Source: Branchiostoma floridae
Taxonomy: Eukaryota; Chordata; Leptocardii; Amphioxiformes; Branchiostomatidae
DNA length: 64,000 bases
Direction of reading: 5' to 3'
Assembly: GCF_000003815.2 (NCBI RefSeq)
Contig: NC_049991.1
Span: 14,740,154 to 14,804,153 of the forward strand
Below are positions 33,741 through 44,969 of the stretch, piece by piece (positions within the stretch are counted from its first letter, which is position 1; each line of letters begins with the position of its first letter). Position numbers and translations under genes: made by a program. The notes beneath the pieces were generated by a model, which did no database searches, was not told where the DNA came from, and was given only the letters and a program-made list of their open reading frames with translations.

Positions 33741-34616
33741 GAACGACAAGTTTAGTTCAGTCCAGTTCAGAAGGACAAACAAACAAAGAAAACAAAACAA
33801 AACACTCAATTCCTTGCACTGTATATGTGATATTTTTTTCCTCGTCGTCTTAGTGCTAAAGAAAGATTCCAGTTTGCAGAATTATACACCTCGTGTCATT
33901 GAAAGGGAATGCCATCCTGTTTATGCATGGCGCAGCAGCCTGAATACTTCCCCAGTAGAATTCAATTACAGGTGAAAGAATGTGTACCAATTATGCCGCG
34001 TGCGTAGTTTCCTCACGAAGAGCTTTCAACGTTTTAAGGCACAAACACGGGTTTATATGTTATGTTTGCGTGTATTTGTTGAGGGGATAAACATTCTGTT
34101 CGTTTGTTTGTTGCCCAAAACCATGTTTTTTTTCTTTATCTATCATAACCGGTAAACCAGCTTAGTACAAAACACACCTGTTTTGTACAGCAAGCATAAG
34201 CTGCGAAGACCAAAGTGTAAGATTTCATTCACTCACACCGGGAAGAACCCCTGCTCAAGTGTAGTGGGATCGAAGTATGGCTTTCCCTAAAGGAAATATA
34301 TTCCTCGCTTTGAATCTATGTCTAGTGTTGAAAAATTCATTTTTCTTAAAAATATGAGCTTTGATCAAACGACATTATACAAACACATGTTTTTCCTTAT
34401 CTTCTGTATAAACTCTGCTCTGTTTAGTTCTACGAAACCCTTGTTTGATGGTTTAATTTTGGTGATTATGATTTGATATCTGGCCTGTTACCCGATACCG
34501 ATTATGTTCCTGACGTTCTTTCATGTTATAATATCCTTTGTTCAATTATGATTTGTATTGTGTGTGTCTTATAAGCCCACGTGGGCTGGGCGTTCTAACG
34601 CATGACACGTTAATAA

Positions 34617-34667
34617 AATTCATTCATTCATTCATTCATTCATTCATTCATTCATTCATTCATTCAT
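34617..34667 (+). repeat. (CATT)n microsatellite after AATAAAA
   Basis: About twelve ATTC repeats directly follow CACGTTAATAAAATT, the arrangement seen at LINE or SINE 3' tails. Confidence 0.95.
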
Positions 34668-34807
34668 ATACAAACACATCTCAAGCTAACGTTACATATT
34701 TAACATTACTAAGAAACGGGAAGAAGCCGAACAAATGTATTAGAATAGTTTTAGAATCTATGTTTTAGTTAAGTCTTAGAAACCATGTTTACTGCATTAC
34801 TACCCTT

Positions 34808-34873
34808 TGTATCTATATGCCCGTACTTAGCCCGATAGGGCATGAATGTGCAATAAAGGCTATTACTATAACT
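34808..34873 (+). mobile_element. Retroelement-like tail, GGGCATGAATKTGCAATAAA family
   Basis: Contains GGGCATGAATGTGCAATAAA followed by a trinucleotide-like tail. Related copies are at 35612-35668 and 37783-37857. Confidence 0.65.
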
Positions 34874-35146
34874 GAATCTAGGTACTCATTTTCTGCGTAG
34901 TGTACAACATTGGGGCTTGCGGGGGATTCGGACCAGAAGCTTTAAGCCAACAACCCTAACCACAATACGACCTTGCCTCCTTGCAACATGAATATGTACA
35001 ACTGTGAAGATGATTAGTGAAACCAGTAGAAGGATTTGGGCTATGGAGTCCACTCGGGAACATTTGGACCGGAATGATTTTAATCCACCCACACTGGGAA
35101 GAACCTAGTCTCTAGCAGACTCCGGCCTGGACGAATAGTAACAGGG

Positions 35147-35265
35147 GAATTTGGCCAAGTTAGGAATAAAAGCCTAGTAGGAGTTAATTGGCATAGGAGT
35201 GGATAGACTGCAAAACACCGACTGAAATCCCATCGCAAGTTATTTGTTCCTATTTGGCCAAATTC
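35147..35265. mobile_element. MITE with GAATTTGGCCAA inverted ends
   Basis: The left end GAATTTGGCCAAGTTAGGAA pairs with the right end TTCCTATTTGGCCAAATTC. Its interior block AATAAAAGCCTAGTAGGAGT recurs at about 42289-42310, and the right end recurs at about 5571-5588. Confidence 0.75.
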
Positions 35266-35611
35266 TTCTTTTTTATCATACAGCTGACATGTCTGCTTGG
35301 ACTAGGAAGAACACCAGATCTTTTCGTCAAGTGTGATGTGTGCTCGAGTTGTGGCTCTCATTAAACACATTTAACATCTTAGTTCCCGCCCCATACATTG
35401 GAAAAATGCGTGGAATGTGTGCATGCCAGGTAACGTTATTAAATGTTGGACAATTCATCTTCCACTGCTTACGGAAAAGAAGTCAAACCCATCATATAGC
35501 TTAGGTAGAAATAGATTTAGTTTAGACGTTATTCCCTTTTGATTTATCTATGAATATCATTTCCCTTCTTTGTTAATCATGTTTATGTATACCACTACTA
35601 CTTTACTTTGT

Positions 35612-35668
35612 ATGCAATTAGCCCTCGGGCATGAATTTGCAATAAAGATTATTGTTATTGTTATTAAA
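35612..35668 (+). mobile_element. Retroelement-like tail, second copy
   Basis: GCAATTAGCCCTCGGGCATG then AATTTGCAATAAAGATTATT, ending in a (TTA/TTG)n tail. Confidence 0.65.
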
Positions 35669-35846
35669 AGGTGCGCCGGCCATCTTAATTTCAACGCTCG
35701 ATGCCATGTACAATTCTAACGCTACGAGTTAGTCCGTACGGTACAAAAACACGGGCACCATCTGTTCTAATGTTACATGTACTTACAATTAGCAGCTTAC
35801 AAACACAAACCACTGAGTTCCATCGCAGTGTTGAAACAAGTGAACG

Positions 35847-36058
35847 CGACATTCTTTACCATCGCAGAAACACAAACAAAACGCCAGGCTTGTTTTTTTC
35901 TTCTGATATCTGCGACATCGATCTCATTCTAAACATTGCATAGAAGGGTTGGGCTCGTAAGGGATGTCTGTTTCTGTGACCATCATTATGTCGCAGATAT
36001 CTGGAAAAACAAGCTTGGCGCTTCGTTTGTGTTTCTGCGATAGAAGAGAATGTCGCAG
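35847..36058. mobile_element. Foldback element with arms of about 70 bp
   Basis: The left arm (35847-35917: GCGACATTCTT, then CATCGCAGAAACACAAAC, then GATATCTGCGACA) is inverted at 35989-36058 with few mismatches. A loop of about 70 bp contains no coding sequence. Confidence 0.9.
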
Positions 36059-37782
36059 GAATAGACCGTTTACTATAGTCTGTATCATACACGGATAGAT
36101 CTGATTTATAAGATTCTGTACGCCGCGACGCCACAATACATCTCAACGTACATGTAATTAATGTATATTAGATAAAACGACAAATGAATAATCTCACAAT
36201 CATGATAGGTACTGCGGATACACGTACACATCACCTGCGTCTTAAGGCAACAAAGAAGCATGACAGCAAATTAAGAAGCAGAAAGAGAGATAACAAGACG
36301 TTTACCTGAGCTGAGCAACAGGTCGCCGTGGACAAAATGTCCGCCACCTGTAGCTGGCAGACCTGCAGCTCTAGTGCGTAGTTGGTAGCCTATCCGGTGT
36401 GCGCCCTAACCAAGCGTGCAAAATATCAACATGAGCGCAGTGGCAATTGTCGGCCAATGGCGCCACGGAATAGTTAACTCGATTTGCGCAGGAGAATATA
36501 CATACATTTGTATGTAAAACAAGGTATTTTTTACCTGGCCTTGGGTCACTGAGAGTCACTGGAAAGGAGGTGGAGTGGTAAATGTTCCACAGCCCATTTT
36601 TCTCAAGGGACCCTTCTTTCTTTCTTGACATGGAGGAAACTTTAAGGAGTTTTGATACCCGCGGCGTGCTCGTGGGAAATTTTTCAGATGATGCTTTTCG
36701 GTTGATGTGTTTCTTGGCCCCTCGTTAGAGATAGAGATAGGAAGGTAGTTTTCCTCTCTTTCGTTGAATCCAGAGGGTTAGTGAGAAACTTGACAAACGT
36801 CTTGCTCTGAGCTTGGTGGGAACCAAAAGGTTCTAGCGTCACTTCTATAGGCTGAGCAAATTGATATTGAATTTCATGGTCACTGGGGCTCAGATATTAC
36901 TTAGACAGAATTACTAGAGGTTTTGCCCTGGCTGTCTTGCTAATACAACATCGGCCAATTTTCAGATAGGATTCCCTTTTTTCATAGTAGACCCTTGCCA
37001 AAGTTATATGTATATCTACAACACACCTACGTCTTGAACTTAAAACACCATGTTCAATGTATTTGATATTATCCTTATACTGTACAGTCACACGAATCAT
37101 GACCACACTCTAGCGCTTCCTCGTTTAAAGTTTGAGGTAGTCATATTGCTCTATGCACGGAAGAGATTTTTTGTCGGCGAGTTCAATAACAGTCATCGCA
37201 GATTATATGGTGGCTTCTTTACTTATTCTTCATTTGCCCCCTTCGGATTGAAAACTTCAAGGCAAAGACTTCGTCAGTGAGAGCTGTTGTCCATTTGCAA
37301 GAGATACTGTCATTGACACACGACTTTCGACAGCACACGCATGTCAGGCACAACAAAATTTTGCGAGAGAGCCTAATTCAGGTTGTAAGAAATGTTTAAT
37401 GACAACGTAATGTTGCACATTCTGTGTACAATGATATATCCTTCAGTCTTGAGTAAAGATAATATAGTCAGTTTCAAGTTCAACATTCTCTCAAAGAAAG
37501 CAGTTCTATTTCAACCAATACAATGCTTTGAAGCTTTTGAAGCAATATTTGTGATTTCTAAATCGAGTAAAGAAGTCAATGATTATTCAATTTGTTGCAT
37601 AGCTATGATGCAAATATTGTGATAGTAGTTAAGCATAGAATACATCCTATTCTATAGACTTAGGTGATTTTCACTTGGGTAACAAAGTTAATGCAACATA
37701 ATAGCAGAAAATATCACTGAAAGGTCATTGCCTGGTTTGCATATGATTCTTGGAGCGACAACTCCGGTAACATATTTTCATG

Positions 37783-37857
37783 TATACTTGCAATTAGCCT
37801 TCGGGCATGAACTTGCAATACAGATGTTAATATTTAAAGATATTATTATTATCCCAC
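37783..37857 (+). mobile_element. Retroelement-like tail, third copy
   Basis: GCAATTAGCCTTCGGGCATG then AACTTGCAATACAGA, followed by a TATTATTATTA tail. Confidence 0.65.
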
Positions 37858-38378
37858 TATGGCTTCAACAGAATTACATATGAAATTAGTCAAGCTGGCA
37901 ATCATTTAACCCACATCCATATTGAGATTCCAAATACGTGCTCAAGTCCATCATCGTTTACAGAAGACAGCAGTGGTAGGCTCTCAAAACAAAGAAACGG
38001 TTAGGTCACCGCCACTGTTCTACAATGTTGGTACGTATGAATGTCACTTTGTTATGAATTGTTCACGATATATATTACGATAAACGCACAAAAGCTGTTC
38101 ACATTTCATTCCGCTTGCTCTAAAGAATTTGCTACTTTCCGTTCGACAGATAAATTTAACTTCATTCTGGGAGGCGATAACCCTTACTTACTGTGTACAA
38201 ATAGCCAAAAGAACCAATAGTGTTAATGACACACTAGACTCAACATGTTGACTTTTTCATATCCATAGATATTCATATATGTCTGTTTATATGTACTGTA
38301 AGAAGTTGCTATAGGCCGTACGAAAGTCGCTGTACTTTTGTCGTGTCAATAAAGATTTTGCATGTCCAGCTGTCCACT

Positions 38379-41300
38379 CTAGACAATCTGGGTCTTCTGT
38401 TCGCCCGGGTAGGGCGGGCCCTGCTGGGCAGGCGGCGGGTAGGCTGGGGGTGCCCCGCCTGGCTGCTGCACGTACCCGCCCTGTGGGTAAGCGTAGGCGC
38501 CCGGCGGCACTCCTGGCGACGAAAAAAACGATTTTCGTCAGAGACCAAGTATTTAATTGGTACGAAGGCAACGTATTCCACATGGTCCAAAATCTTTCAC
38601 AGTTCAGAAAGGACAGTTAAGCCAGCAATAGATACAATCTTCTGCCCGGTTTCGGTGTCCAGCCCTATAGCGATACGTGAACCTGCTGAATAGTCTTAAG
38701 TGTGGTAATGCTGAATCTCCCTCTCTACAGCTCCAAGTTATATAATTCCGTTGATTGACACAGGCTCTCTCAATTAGCATCTAATTGAAACAAGGAACTC
38801 AACTGTGAGGTTTCCATCGATTGAGTGGCATTCCTAATCTCCAAGCAGATCCTACGGTAGCATAAGGTAGTATCAAAAGCAGAGGAGTGAAGCTGCCTTA
38901 GGAGTGTGTTTCGCTACCGGGCAAATGTACACCTCTTGGCTGCCTACACTCCATGGCCAGTTTAGTGCCATCTTATGCCATCGTAAGATCTACTTGGAGA
39001 TTATGACATTCCTACACTGTTCCCAGTGCACATCTACAAACACCAAGAAGTGAAAGTTACCTGTGGTGACGACCATGTTGGCGTTAGGAGGAGCCTGCAT
39101 GAAGACGACACCCTGCGTCTGAGGCTGTAGGGTAAGAACACCGCGAGATGCTTAGTCTTCAGTGTCTTAAGTACTTCATTCATCACAAAACAAAACTTAT
39201 TGAGAGCCACTCAATTAGTTACATTGACGGTGGCTGGGTTCTGATGACAATTGTCTGTTCGACTTTGTCATTAAAAGTTTTAGGTTGTACCAATCAGGGA
39301 AGCAATTACAAGGGAGCTCCATAAAGAAATCGTTATAGGAAAGAAGATTTCAGTGTGACTTCTGGCGTACTTTGATAGATTTCGGTACAAAAATATCAAA
39401 GGAATCACATGTCACAGATCAATTCATAAGTCAGCAAACGGATGAAATTCACAGCACAAAGGTATTTAAAGCTCCAGCTGTTGAAACGTACCTAGACTGG
39501 GTGCCATCATTTTTACAAGGAGCAAGACGGTGCCTCTTTAAACTAGATAAGATGGCACCCAGGCTAACAAGCAAATACCAATAAATCTGAGGATTACTAC
39601 ATTTACAGGTCCGATTATATATGTCTCACCTGCGGAGCACCGCAGTTACAGCCGCCGACCACACAGCCGACGATGGACGAGGCGAAGCACATGACCATCT
39701 CTATGAACCCGAATGCGATGCAGGCCCAGTGCATGGAGGCGGCAGACTGGCACACGCTGTGTGTGTTAAAGAAAAACATGCTTGTCTCATGAACTAAGAA
39801 CACATAGTCTGTGTGTTAAGATTAAGCGCACAGGGTTTGATATGTTCTTGTGTAATATAACTTTGCAGAAGTAAGAATTAAAACTTTTTGTGGCTCAAAC
39901 AGTTTGAAGTTGTATTGGTCATTTCAGGACTCTAACCCGATTGTCATGTACTAGTATCCTGTGTCCCAAACTGACGACAGCGGATGTCGGACGAATAGGC
40001 CTTTTTACCCAACTCGAGCCATGGTTAATCAGGCAAACGCCCTGAACGTCAAGACCCTGAACCCATCAAAACGTTGACCAAGGTTTTAGGCCGAATCGTC
40101 TAATCTACAAGCAGATCCTACATTTGTATGGTAGTATAAGATATTATAAGCTGTCAGAGGAGTGAAGCCGGCCTAGGAGTGTGTACGCTATTGCTACCGG
40201 TGCCCGCCTGATACATTCCCTTTGGCCGGCTATACAGTAGTATACTCCTTGGCCAGCTTTGATACTATCTTAGGATCTGCTTGGAGATTAGAATCGTTCG
40301 GATTCGACGGAGTCACTTACAGACACAGACACCTTGGAAGCCAGTGACTATCTTGAGAAATGGCGAGAATTGAACAAATACCTAGCAGAGCTATCACCAT
40401 GTTGCTTATTGACGGCGTCTGCCACCTCATCCACGAAGCACCACCCCAGGTAGGAGCCCCCCACGCCGTTGACGCTCTGTTGGGCGATCGTCACGAAGAT
40501 GCCCACAATGCTCAGCGCCATGAAGGCTGGGATCTGGGAAAAGACGTTTCAGGCTGTATTTTCTAATGTCAGCCAGTGCTACACAAACTGTCGCTGTTGG
40601 TACTCTCCAAGCAGATGTTGGTGGGAAAAATCGTGACCTTTTTCTTAATTGCCGTATTTTTCGACCAGCCTCCCCACCAACTAAAAGTATAAGGAAAAGG
40701 TCACAATCACCAACATCTGCTTGGAGAGTAGCTGTTGGGGGCTTATTGTAGCCCCTATAGAAGGCGCTCTGGGCCTTTTCCTGTCTTCTGGGCACAAGCG
40801 ACCCAGTACAAAAAAAAGATCAACAAAAGTGTATTATTAGCCCAAAAGACGAAAAAACAGAGAGCCTGCTATGGGGCGGCAGCACAAGTGACCCAGTACA
40901 AAACAGAACAACTAGCAAAATTGTATTGTAATATTATAAGCCCAAAAGACGGAAAGAGACCCAGAGAGCCTGCTGTGGAGGCTAGGCTTATTGGGCCACC
41001 TCCACGACCAGTGGAAGGCGGAGGGCTGCTGGAAGCATCAGGCTATTTTTCATGCCAGCACCAGGAATGAAACGACAATTGCGCAATGTGTAATGTGTAA
41101 TGGTAAATGATATTTGTTAATTTTAACCTTCTCCCTGCTGACAACCGTGTAACGGTTAAACCAATGGAAAATCGGTAGCCAAAGCGCTACTTCAGTTGTT
41201 CAACAATTAGTTTGACGGAAATGGTACTTACGTATCCGTTAGGTCTGCCATCCTGGAGGCCAAAGTTGCGCCCGGCCATGATACCCATAGCTCCAGTCAG

Positions 41301-41871
41301 AATGACCTGGAAGGAGAAAAATTATGTTTACCGTAGGAAACCAAGCAAGCAAGCAACCAACTAACTAACCAACCAACCTGACCAATCAATCTAATAACGT
41401 TGCTGACTGCTTTGTCATACCGCATGGCACTGTAAACTTTACTGCCTTTAACACTATATAATACATGTACATGTACGCCATTTTCTAGGCAAATGCACTT
41501 GATTTATGTCTAGCAATGATATGATAGTACGGACATGAACTTTACTGAAATTTCCATCAGATTAATAGTTGGGCCATGTTCTGCGGATGTCGGGTCGGAC
41601 CGAATCCCCAAAGTTACCCTACTAACCTGCTAGTCTTAGTTTCCTAATATTTGTATTTGACAAATGTACCATTGTTATTTTAGAATAAAGGAAAAAAAAA
41701 GTATGGACATGAACTCACGAATCCCCCTGCCCAGATGGGTGCGCAGATGCGGCTGATCCCCTCCCAGCTGAAGGCCGCGGCCGCCGCCACCCCCAGGATG
41801 ACACTGAGGGAGCCCAGAGACACCAGGGTGATGCCCAGACCCAGCAGGGCCTGCCCGTTACTCTTGCACAT
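38379..41871 (-). CDS. MS4A/CD20-like four-span membrane protein, paralogue B
   Basis: Exons in transcript order: 41871-41719, 41306-41232, 40533-40382, 39756-39630, 39124-39061 and 38512-38379 (stop TAG). The product has 234 residues. Exon number, phases and the 153-nt first exon match paralogue A exactly. Shared text includes ALVSLGALS/TLVSLGSLS, GIMAGRNF, ALSIVGIFV, FASSIVGCVVG and the tail GGYVQQPGGAPPAYPPP with PPAY at 212-215. The third exon is shorter, so the loop between spans 3 and 4 is smaller. Its donor is placed at AG|GTATTT because only this keeps phase with the next exon. An in-frame TGA upstream of the ATG fixes the start at MCKSNG. The pair is a tandem duplication, same strand, about 8 kb apart. 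Like A, it is probably a plasma-membrane protein whose C terminus may recruit WW-domain partners. Confidence 0.8.
38835..39004. mobile_element. CTCCAAGCAGA-family MITE (170 bp)
   Basis: Ends TAATCTCCAAGCAGATC and GATCTACTTGGAGATTA are inverted. Flanks GGCATTCC (38827-38834) and GACATTCC (39005-39012) are an 8-bp target duplication with one mismatch. The interior (GGAGTGAAG, TAGGAGTGTG-like, TTGGC) is shared with 40101-40290. It lies in the last intron of paralogue B. Confidence 0.87.
39493..39566. mobile_element. Small foldback element, TAGCCTGGGTGCCATC ends
   Basis: TAGACTGGGTGCCATC pairs with GATGGCACCCAGGCTA across 74 bp. A lone GGTAGCCTGGGTGCCAGG at about 23849 may be a relic of the same family. 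Confidence 0.75.
40101..40290. mobile_element. CTCCAAGCAGA-family MITE (190 bp)
   Basis: Ends TAATCTACAAGCAGATCCTA and TAGGATCTGCTTGGAGATTA are inverted. The flanks GAATCGTC (40093-40100) and GAATCGTT (40291-40298) match at 7 of 8 bases. It lies in intron 3 of paralogue B. Confidence 0.9.
40601..40730. mobile_element. CTCCAAGCAGA-family MITE (130 bp) with perfect 8-bp duplication
   Basis: Arms of at least 23 bp (TACTCTCCAAGCAGATGTTG then GTG, exactly inverted) and a perfect target duplication GCTGTTGG at 40593-40600 and 40731-40738. An 8-bp duplication is the hallmark of hAT-type insertion. It lies in intron 2 of paralogue B. Confidence 0.94.
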
Positions 41872-44525
41872 CGTCACAAAGATCGGAGTTCACACTCCTG
41901 ATAATGTTGGATGAAAAAAGGGGATACGTCGATGAAGGTTAGACATCCACTGGTAATAAGATACGCCCCCCAAAAACAGTTACTCAAGCAACTGGATATG
42001 ATGTTGGAAACGGTCAGACGTTTCAGATAGAATCTATCTATGAAGATATCGTTATTTTTGTAGAGTTAGAAAGTATATGTTAAAAAGGGAGTATCCGGAT
42101 GCGCCAGGTGTGAAATCGATGCAGGAAAACAATGACACAGCAGAAACGAAAAGTGTCGCCGTGCGTTGAATGTCAATTGAGCAAGACACAACAGGCCTAT
42201 AGCCATTTAGATGACATAACCCTGGGTTGTTTTTATGGGACGGGGCGGGAGACTTCGTAGTCTCTAGCAGACTCCTTCCAAGTTAGGAATAAAAGCCTAG
42301 TAGGAGTTAATTGGCCTAGGAGTACTAGTGTTGGCCGGCCTTGTGTTTAAGTAGGTCGCAAACTGTACATGTACTCCTCGGCCATCTAATTCCTCTGGCG
42401 TTTTTTCTGTCTTATTTGTCCAATTTCTACTATTTTCTCCTACCTGTGGAGCCTGGTAGAGGTTAGAGAATTCGCCCGACAGAATTTGTGTAACACATTG
42501 AGGCTAAGGTTAGGCACCTGCAAATATGGCAGCAAGGTCATCCAATGTTGTTGTCGTTAAGCTGGTCAGTCATGCGGCAGTATTTTCTTACGTTTTCTTG
42601 TCAACACTTGATTATACCGAGGACGTATACTAATATATCTTATATAATATCCTTGATCATACCATCTGTTGCTGAAAACACAAGGTCTATTTGCCTCAAG
42701 TTCAACAAGTGCGAAGCATAACCATTTGACCCGTAGGATGTTGTGGATATTTGCACTTAAGGTATTTCATAGCTGGCCAGGGATCGAGAATGGCGTGGGA
42801 AGGTTACATTACACAGGTACAAACATTGCATTTGCATAATCACGTTAAAGCTCGTCTGAGGCGCTAGAGTTGCTTTTCAGACCTTAAGTTGACTTGCCTA
42901 CTCGCTTAAATGCCCATGCGAGGTGCTGGCCCCTCGCTCCTCTTTGGATTACATGTTTACACATAATCTGGTTGCAATGGCAGGGTAGGGCATTGACATA
43001 CACGCAAGCACACCAGAACAATTTGCACCTACTGCAGCATCAAATACATCAAACCTCTGTCTCATTTCCTAAAGTCTGAACCACAAATACATGTAGGCAA
43101 TAGGTAAAAACGACAGAGGAACAACGCCGTTACCCTCCCGACGATTCTGTTTAAGGGAGTTGGCGTGAGACGTAATCTTCTTTTCAAAATGGGCGTCGGT
43201 GCATTACAAGATACAAACACGCAACATGTCTTTCTTTTACCCTGCGCACCTTTCCTGTGACAAAAAAACAACGGAATTCTTCACGAAAACACCTTTTACC
43301 TAAACATAGACTATCAGTTAAATAGAATACTACGTACCTATACCTGTACAGCACGACCGTCTCAAGAGAAGACAGACAAGCTGGACTTGTCAGCGGCTCG
43401 TGGAATCCCGAAATAAACAGCACCTGGCGTACAGACCCTGTCGCGGCCAAGTACAGTGATAGCGTCACGCGACCGCTAGGCTATTCCAAGCTTGACGAGT
43501 ACTAGTATATCGGGTTACCTTTGTCATGTCTCACCTCAGCTCTCAGGGTCATGCCAGGTAAATTCGGAATAAAACTTGTGAAGGCAGTGAAGCTGTTTTG
43601 CTGCACCTGAAGCGCTTTTGCTTCATTAATGATTTTAATGCATTCGGAAGCTGGAAACCGCCGCATATCCGAACTTATCTATGAAACCAATTAGAAAGAT
43701 ATTCAGAACCGCATTCCTTGGTGGCAAAGAATTTGCTGATATTGGATGATAAAGGATGAGTCTTTGATACAGCAATGAAATTTTTTTTCATTTACTTGTA
43801 TATAGAACATTGTACATAAATGTATATACAAGAAGGATATTTGAATGACAAGGAAAATTTCGCATTCCTTATGCAATTATAAACCATGTACCATAAGTTT
43901 CATCAGTACATACATTTACAGCTGAAGAAGTTGAACCTATATACACATGTACTGATGTTCGTTATTAATTGTCTGAGATGTAATAAAAACACGTTCTACA
44001 TCAACGTCTGTGTCCTTCTGTTTTATCAAAATGACCTGTGCTTAGCTTGTAGGAGTATAAACGTGTAATACGTATTTCTTTCATTAAACTTAAAAAAAAT
44101 TCTCTACCCTACACTTCGTCGCAAATGACGTAGAACCACAGGTGATGCCGTAATATACTAGTAGCGTAATCTCCAAGCAGATGTTAGGTCTTGTCCGGTG
44201 TTTTACACATTTTCGTGGCGTTTGTGCGTCATTCTAATGGTCCACGTTTTTAGCCTGACAAAATATCTGCCATTCGTCGGAAAAGATATTGCTTATCAGG
44301 TTTGAAACGAATGTAGAAGGGATCTCATGACCGATTCTCTCCAATTCCCTTTCTCGCTGACCGCCTCCATTGGACCTGTTCTAGAACATGTCTTATTGTT
44401 CCTCGTCTTGGTCGGCAAGAATTATGACGCAACAAAGACGTCAACGAACAGAGTGTGAACTGAACGCCAAAAATTCAGACGCACGAGTTAAAACTGCGAT
44501 AGTCTCTTGTATTTAACCTGAAAAA
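41872..44525. other. Intergenic region, no recognised gene
   Basis: 5' flank of paralogue B, then a copy of the 35147-35265 MITE interior (about 42289-42310). A lone MITE end ATCTCCAAGCAGATGTTAGG lies at about 44170. No exon recognised. Confidence 0.55.
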
Positions 44526-44969
44526 ATGGAAAGCAAAGCGAAGAACGGGGGAAACTCAGACTCTCAGGAGCCATCCCCTCACCATGGGATGTCCTCGCAA
44601 GTTTTCATGGTAAAACTTGTAAAAGCCGCGTCTACGTCCTCGGACATGGTAAGATTTGATGGCTCCTCCATGAGCGTACGACAGACAAGACTGGTCAACT
44701 TCACCAGCGGTGACCAGCAAACATCCGAATCGTTGCTAGGTGACAACATGGAGGAAGAAACTCTACCTCACCCTCAGCCCGACAGCCTACCAAACCTTAT
44801 CCTCAACACACAGGGTGGTGGGAGAAAACAGGTTGTGGTCGTCAAACGAAGCACCACCATTCTGGATGACGATGAGCCTGTGAGAAAGCAGGGCTGGTGC
44901 TGTAGGATCTGGAAGACCCTGAAGAACAGGCTGACTCCGACCTGTATCAGGCCGCGCAGGCGCCGCTAG
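44526..44969 (+). CDS. Intronless ORF, 147 residues, unknown function
   Basis: An uninterrupted frame from ATG (context AAAAAATGG) to TAG, with clearly higher GC than its flanks. The protein is hydrophilic: a Ser/Asp-rich N-terminal half (MESKAKNGGNSDSQEPSP), a short VVVVK strand, an acidic DDDEP stretch and a strongly basic, Cys-containing end (KQGWCCRIWK, then RPRRRR). No signal peptide or membrane segment. TTGTATTTAA about 20 bp upstream could act as a TATA box. I do not recognise a family. It could be a lineage-specific gene, a retrocopy or the coding exon of a longer transcript. The coding-like composition and length argue for a gene, but nothing proves translation. Confidence 0.5.
   Translation: MESKAKNGGNSDSQEPSPHHGMSSQVFMVKLVKAASTSSDMVRFDGSSMSVRQTRLVNFTSGDQQTSESLLGDNMEEETLPHPQPDSLPNLILNTQGGGRKQVVVVKRSTTILDDDEPVRKQGWCCRIWKTLKNRLTPTCIRPRRRR

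Larger units (their letters stand above)
31776..38378. other. Repeat-rich region between the MS4A-like paralogues
   Basis: No gene recognised. It is largely made of the transposons, LINE-like tails, foldback elements and microsatellites listed separately. The promoter of paralogue A should lie near its right-hand exon-1 array. Confidence 0.6.

Noticed and set aside
34538-34768. 76-codon ORF with FIHSFIHS repeats
   Set aside because: Produced by the (CATT)n microsatellite after a retroelement-like tail.
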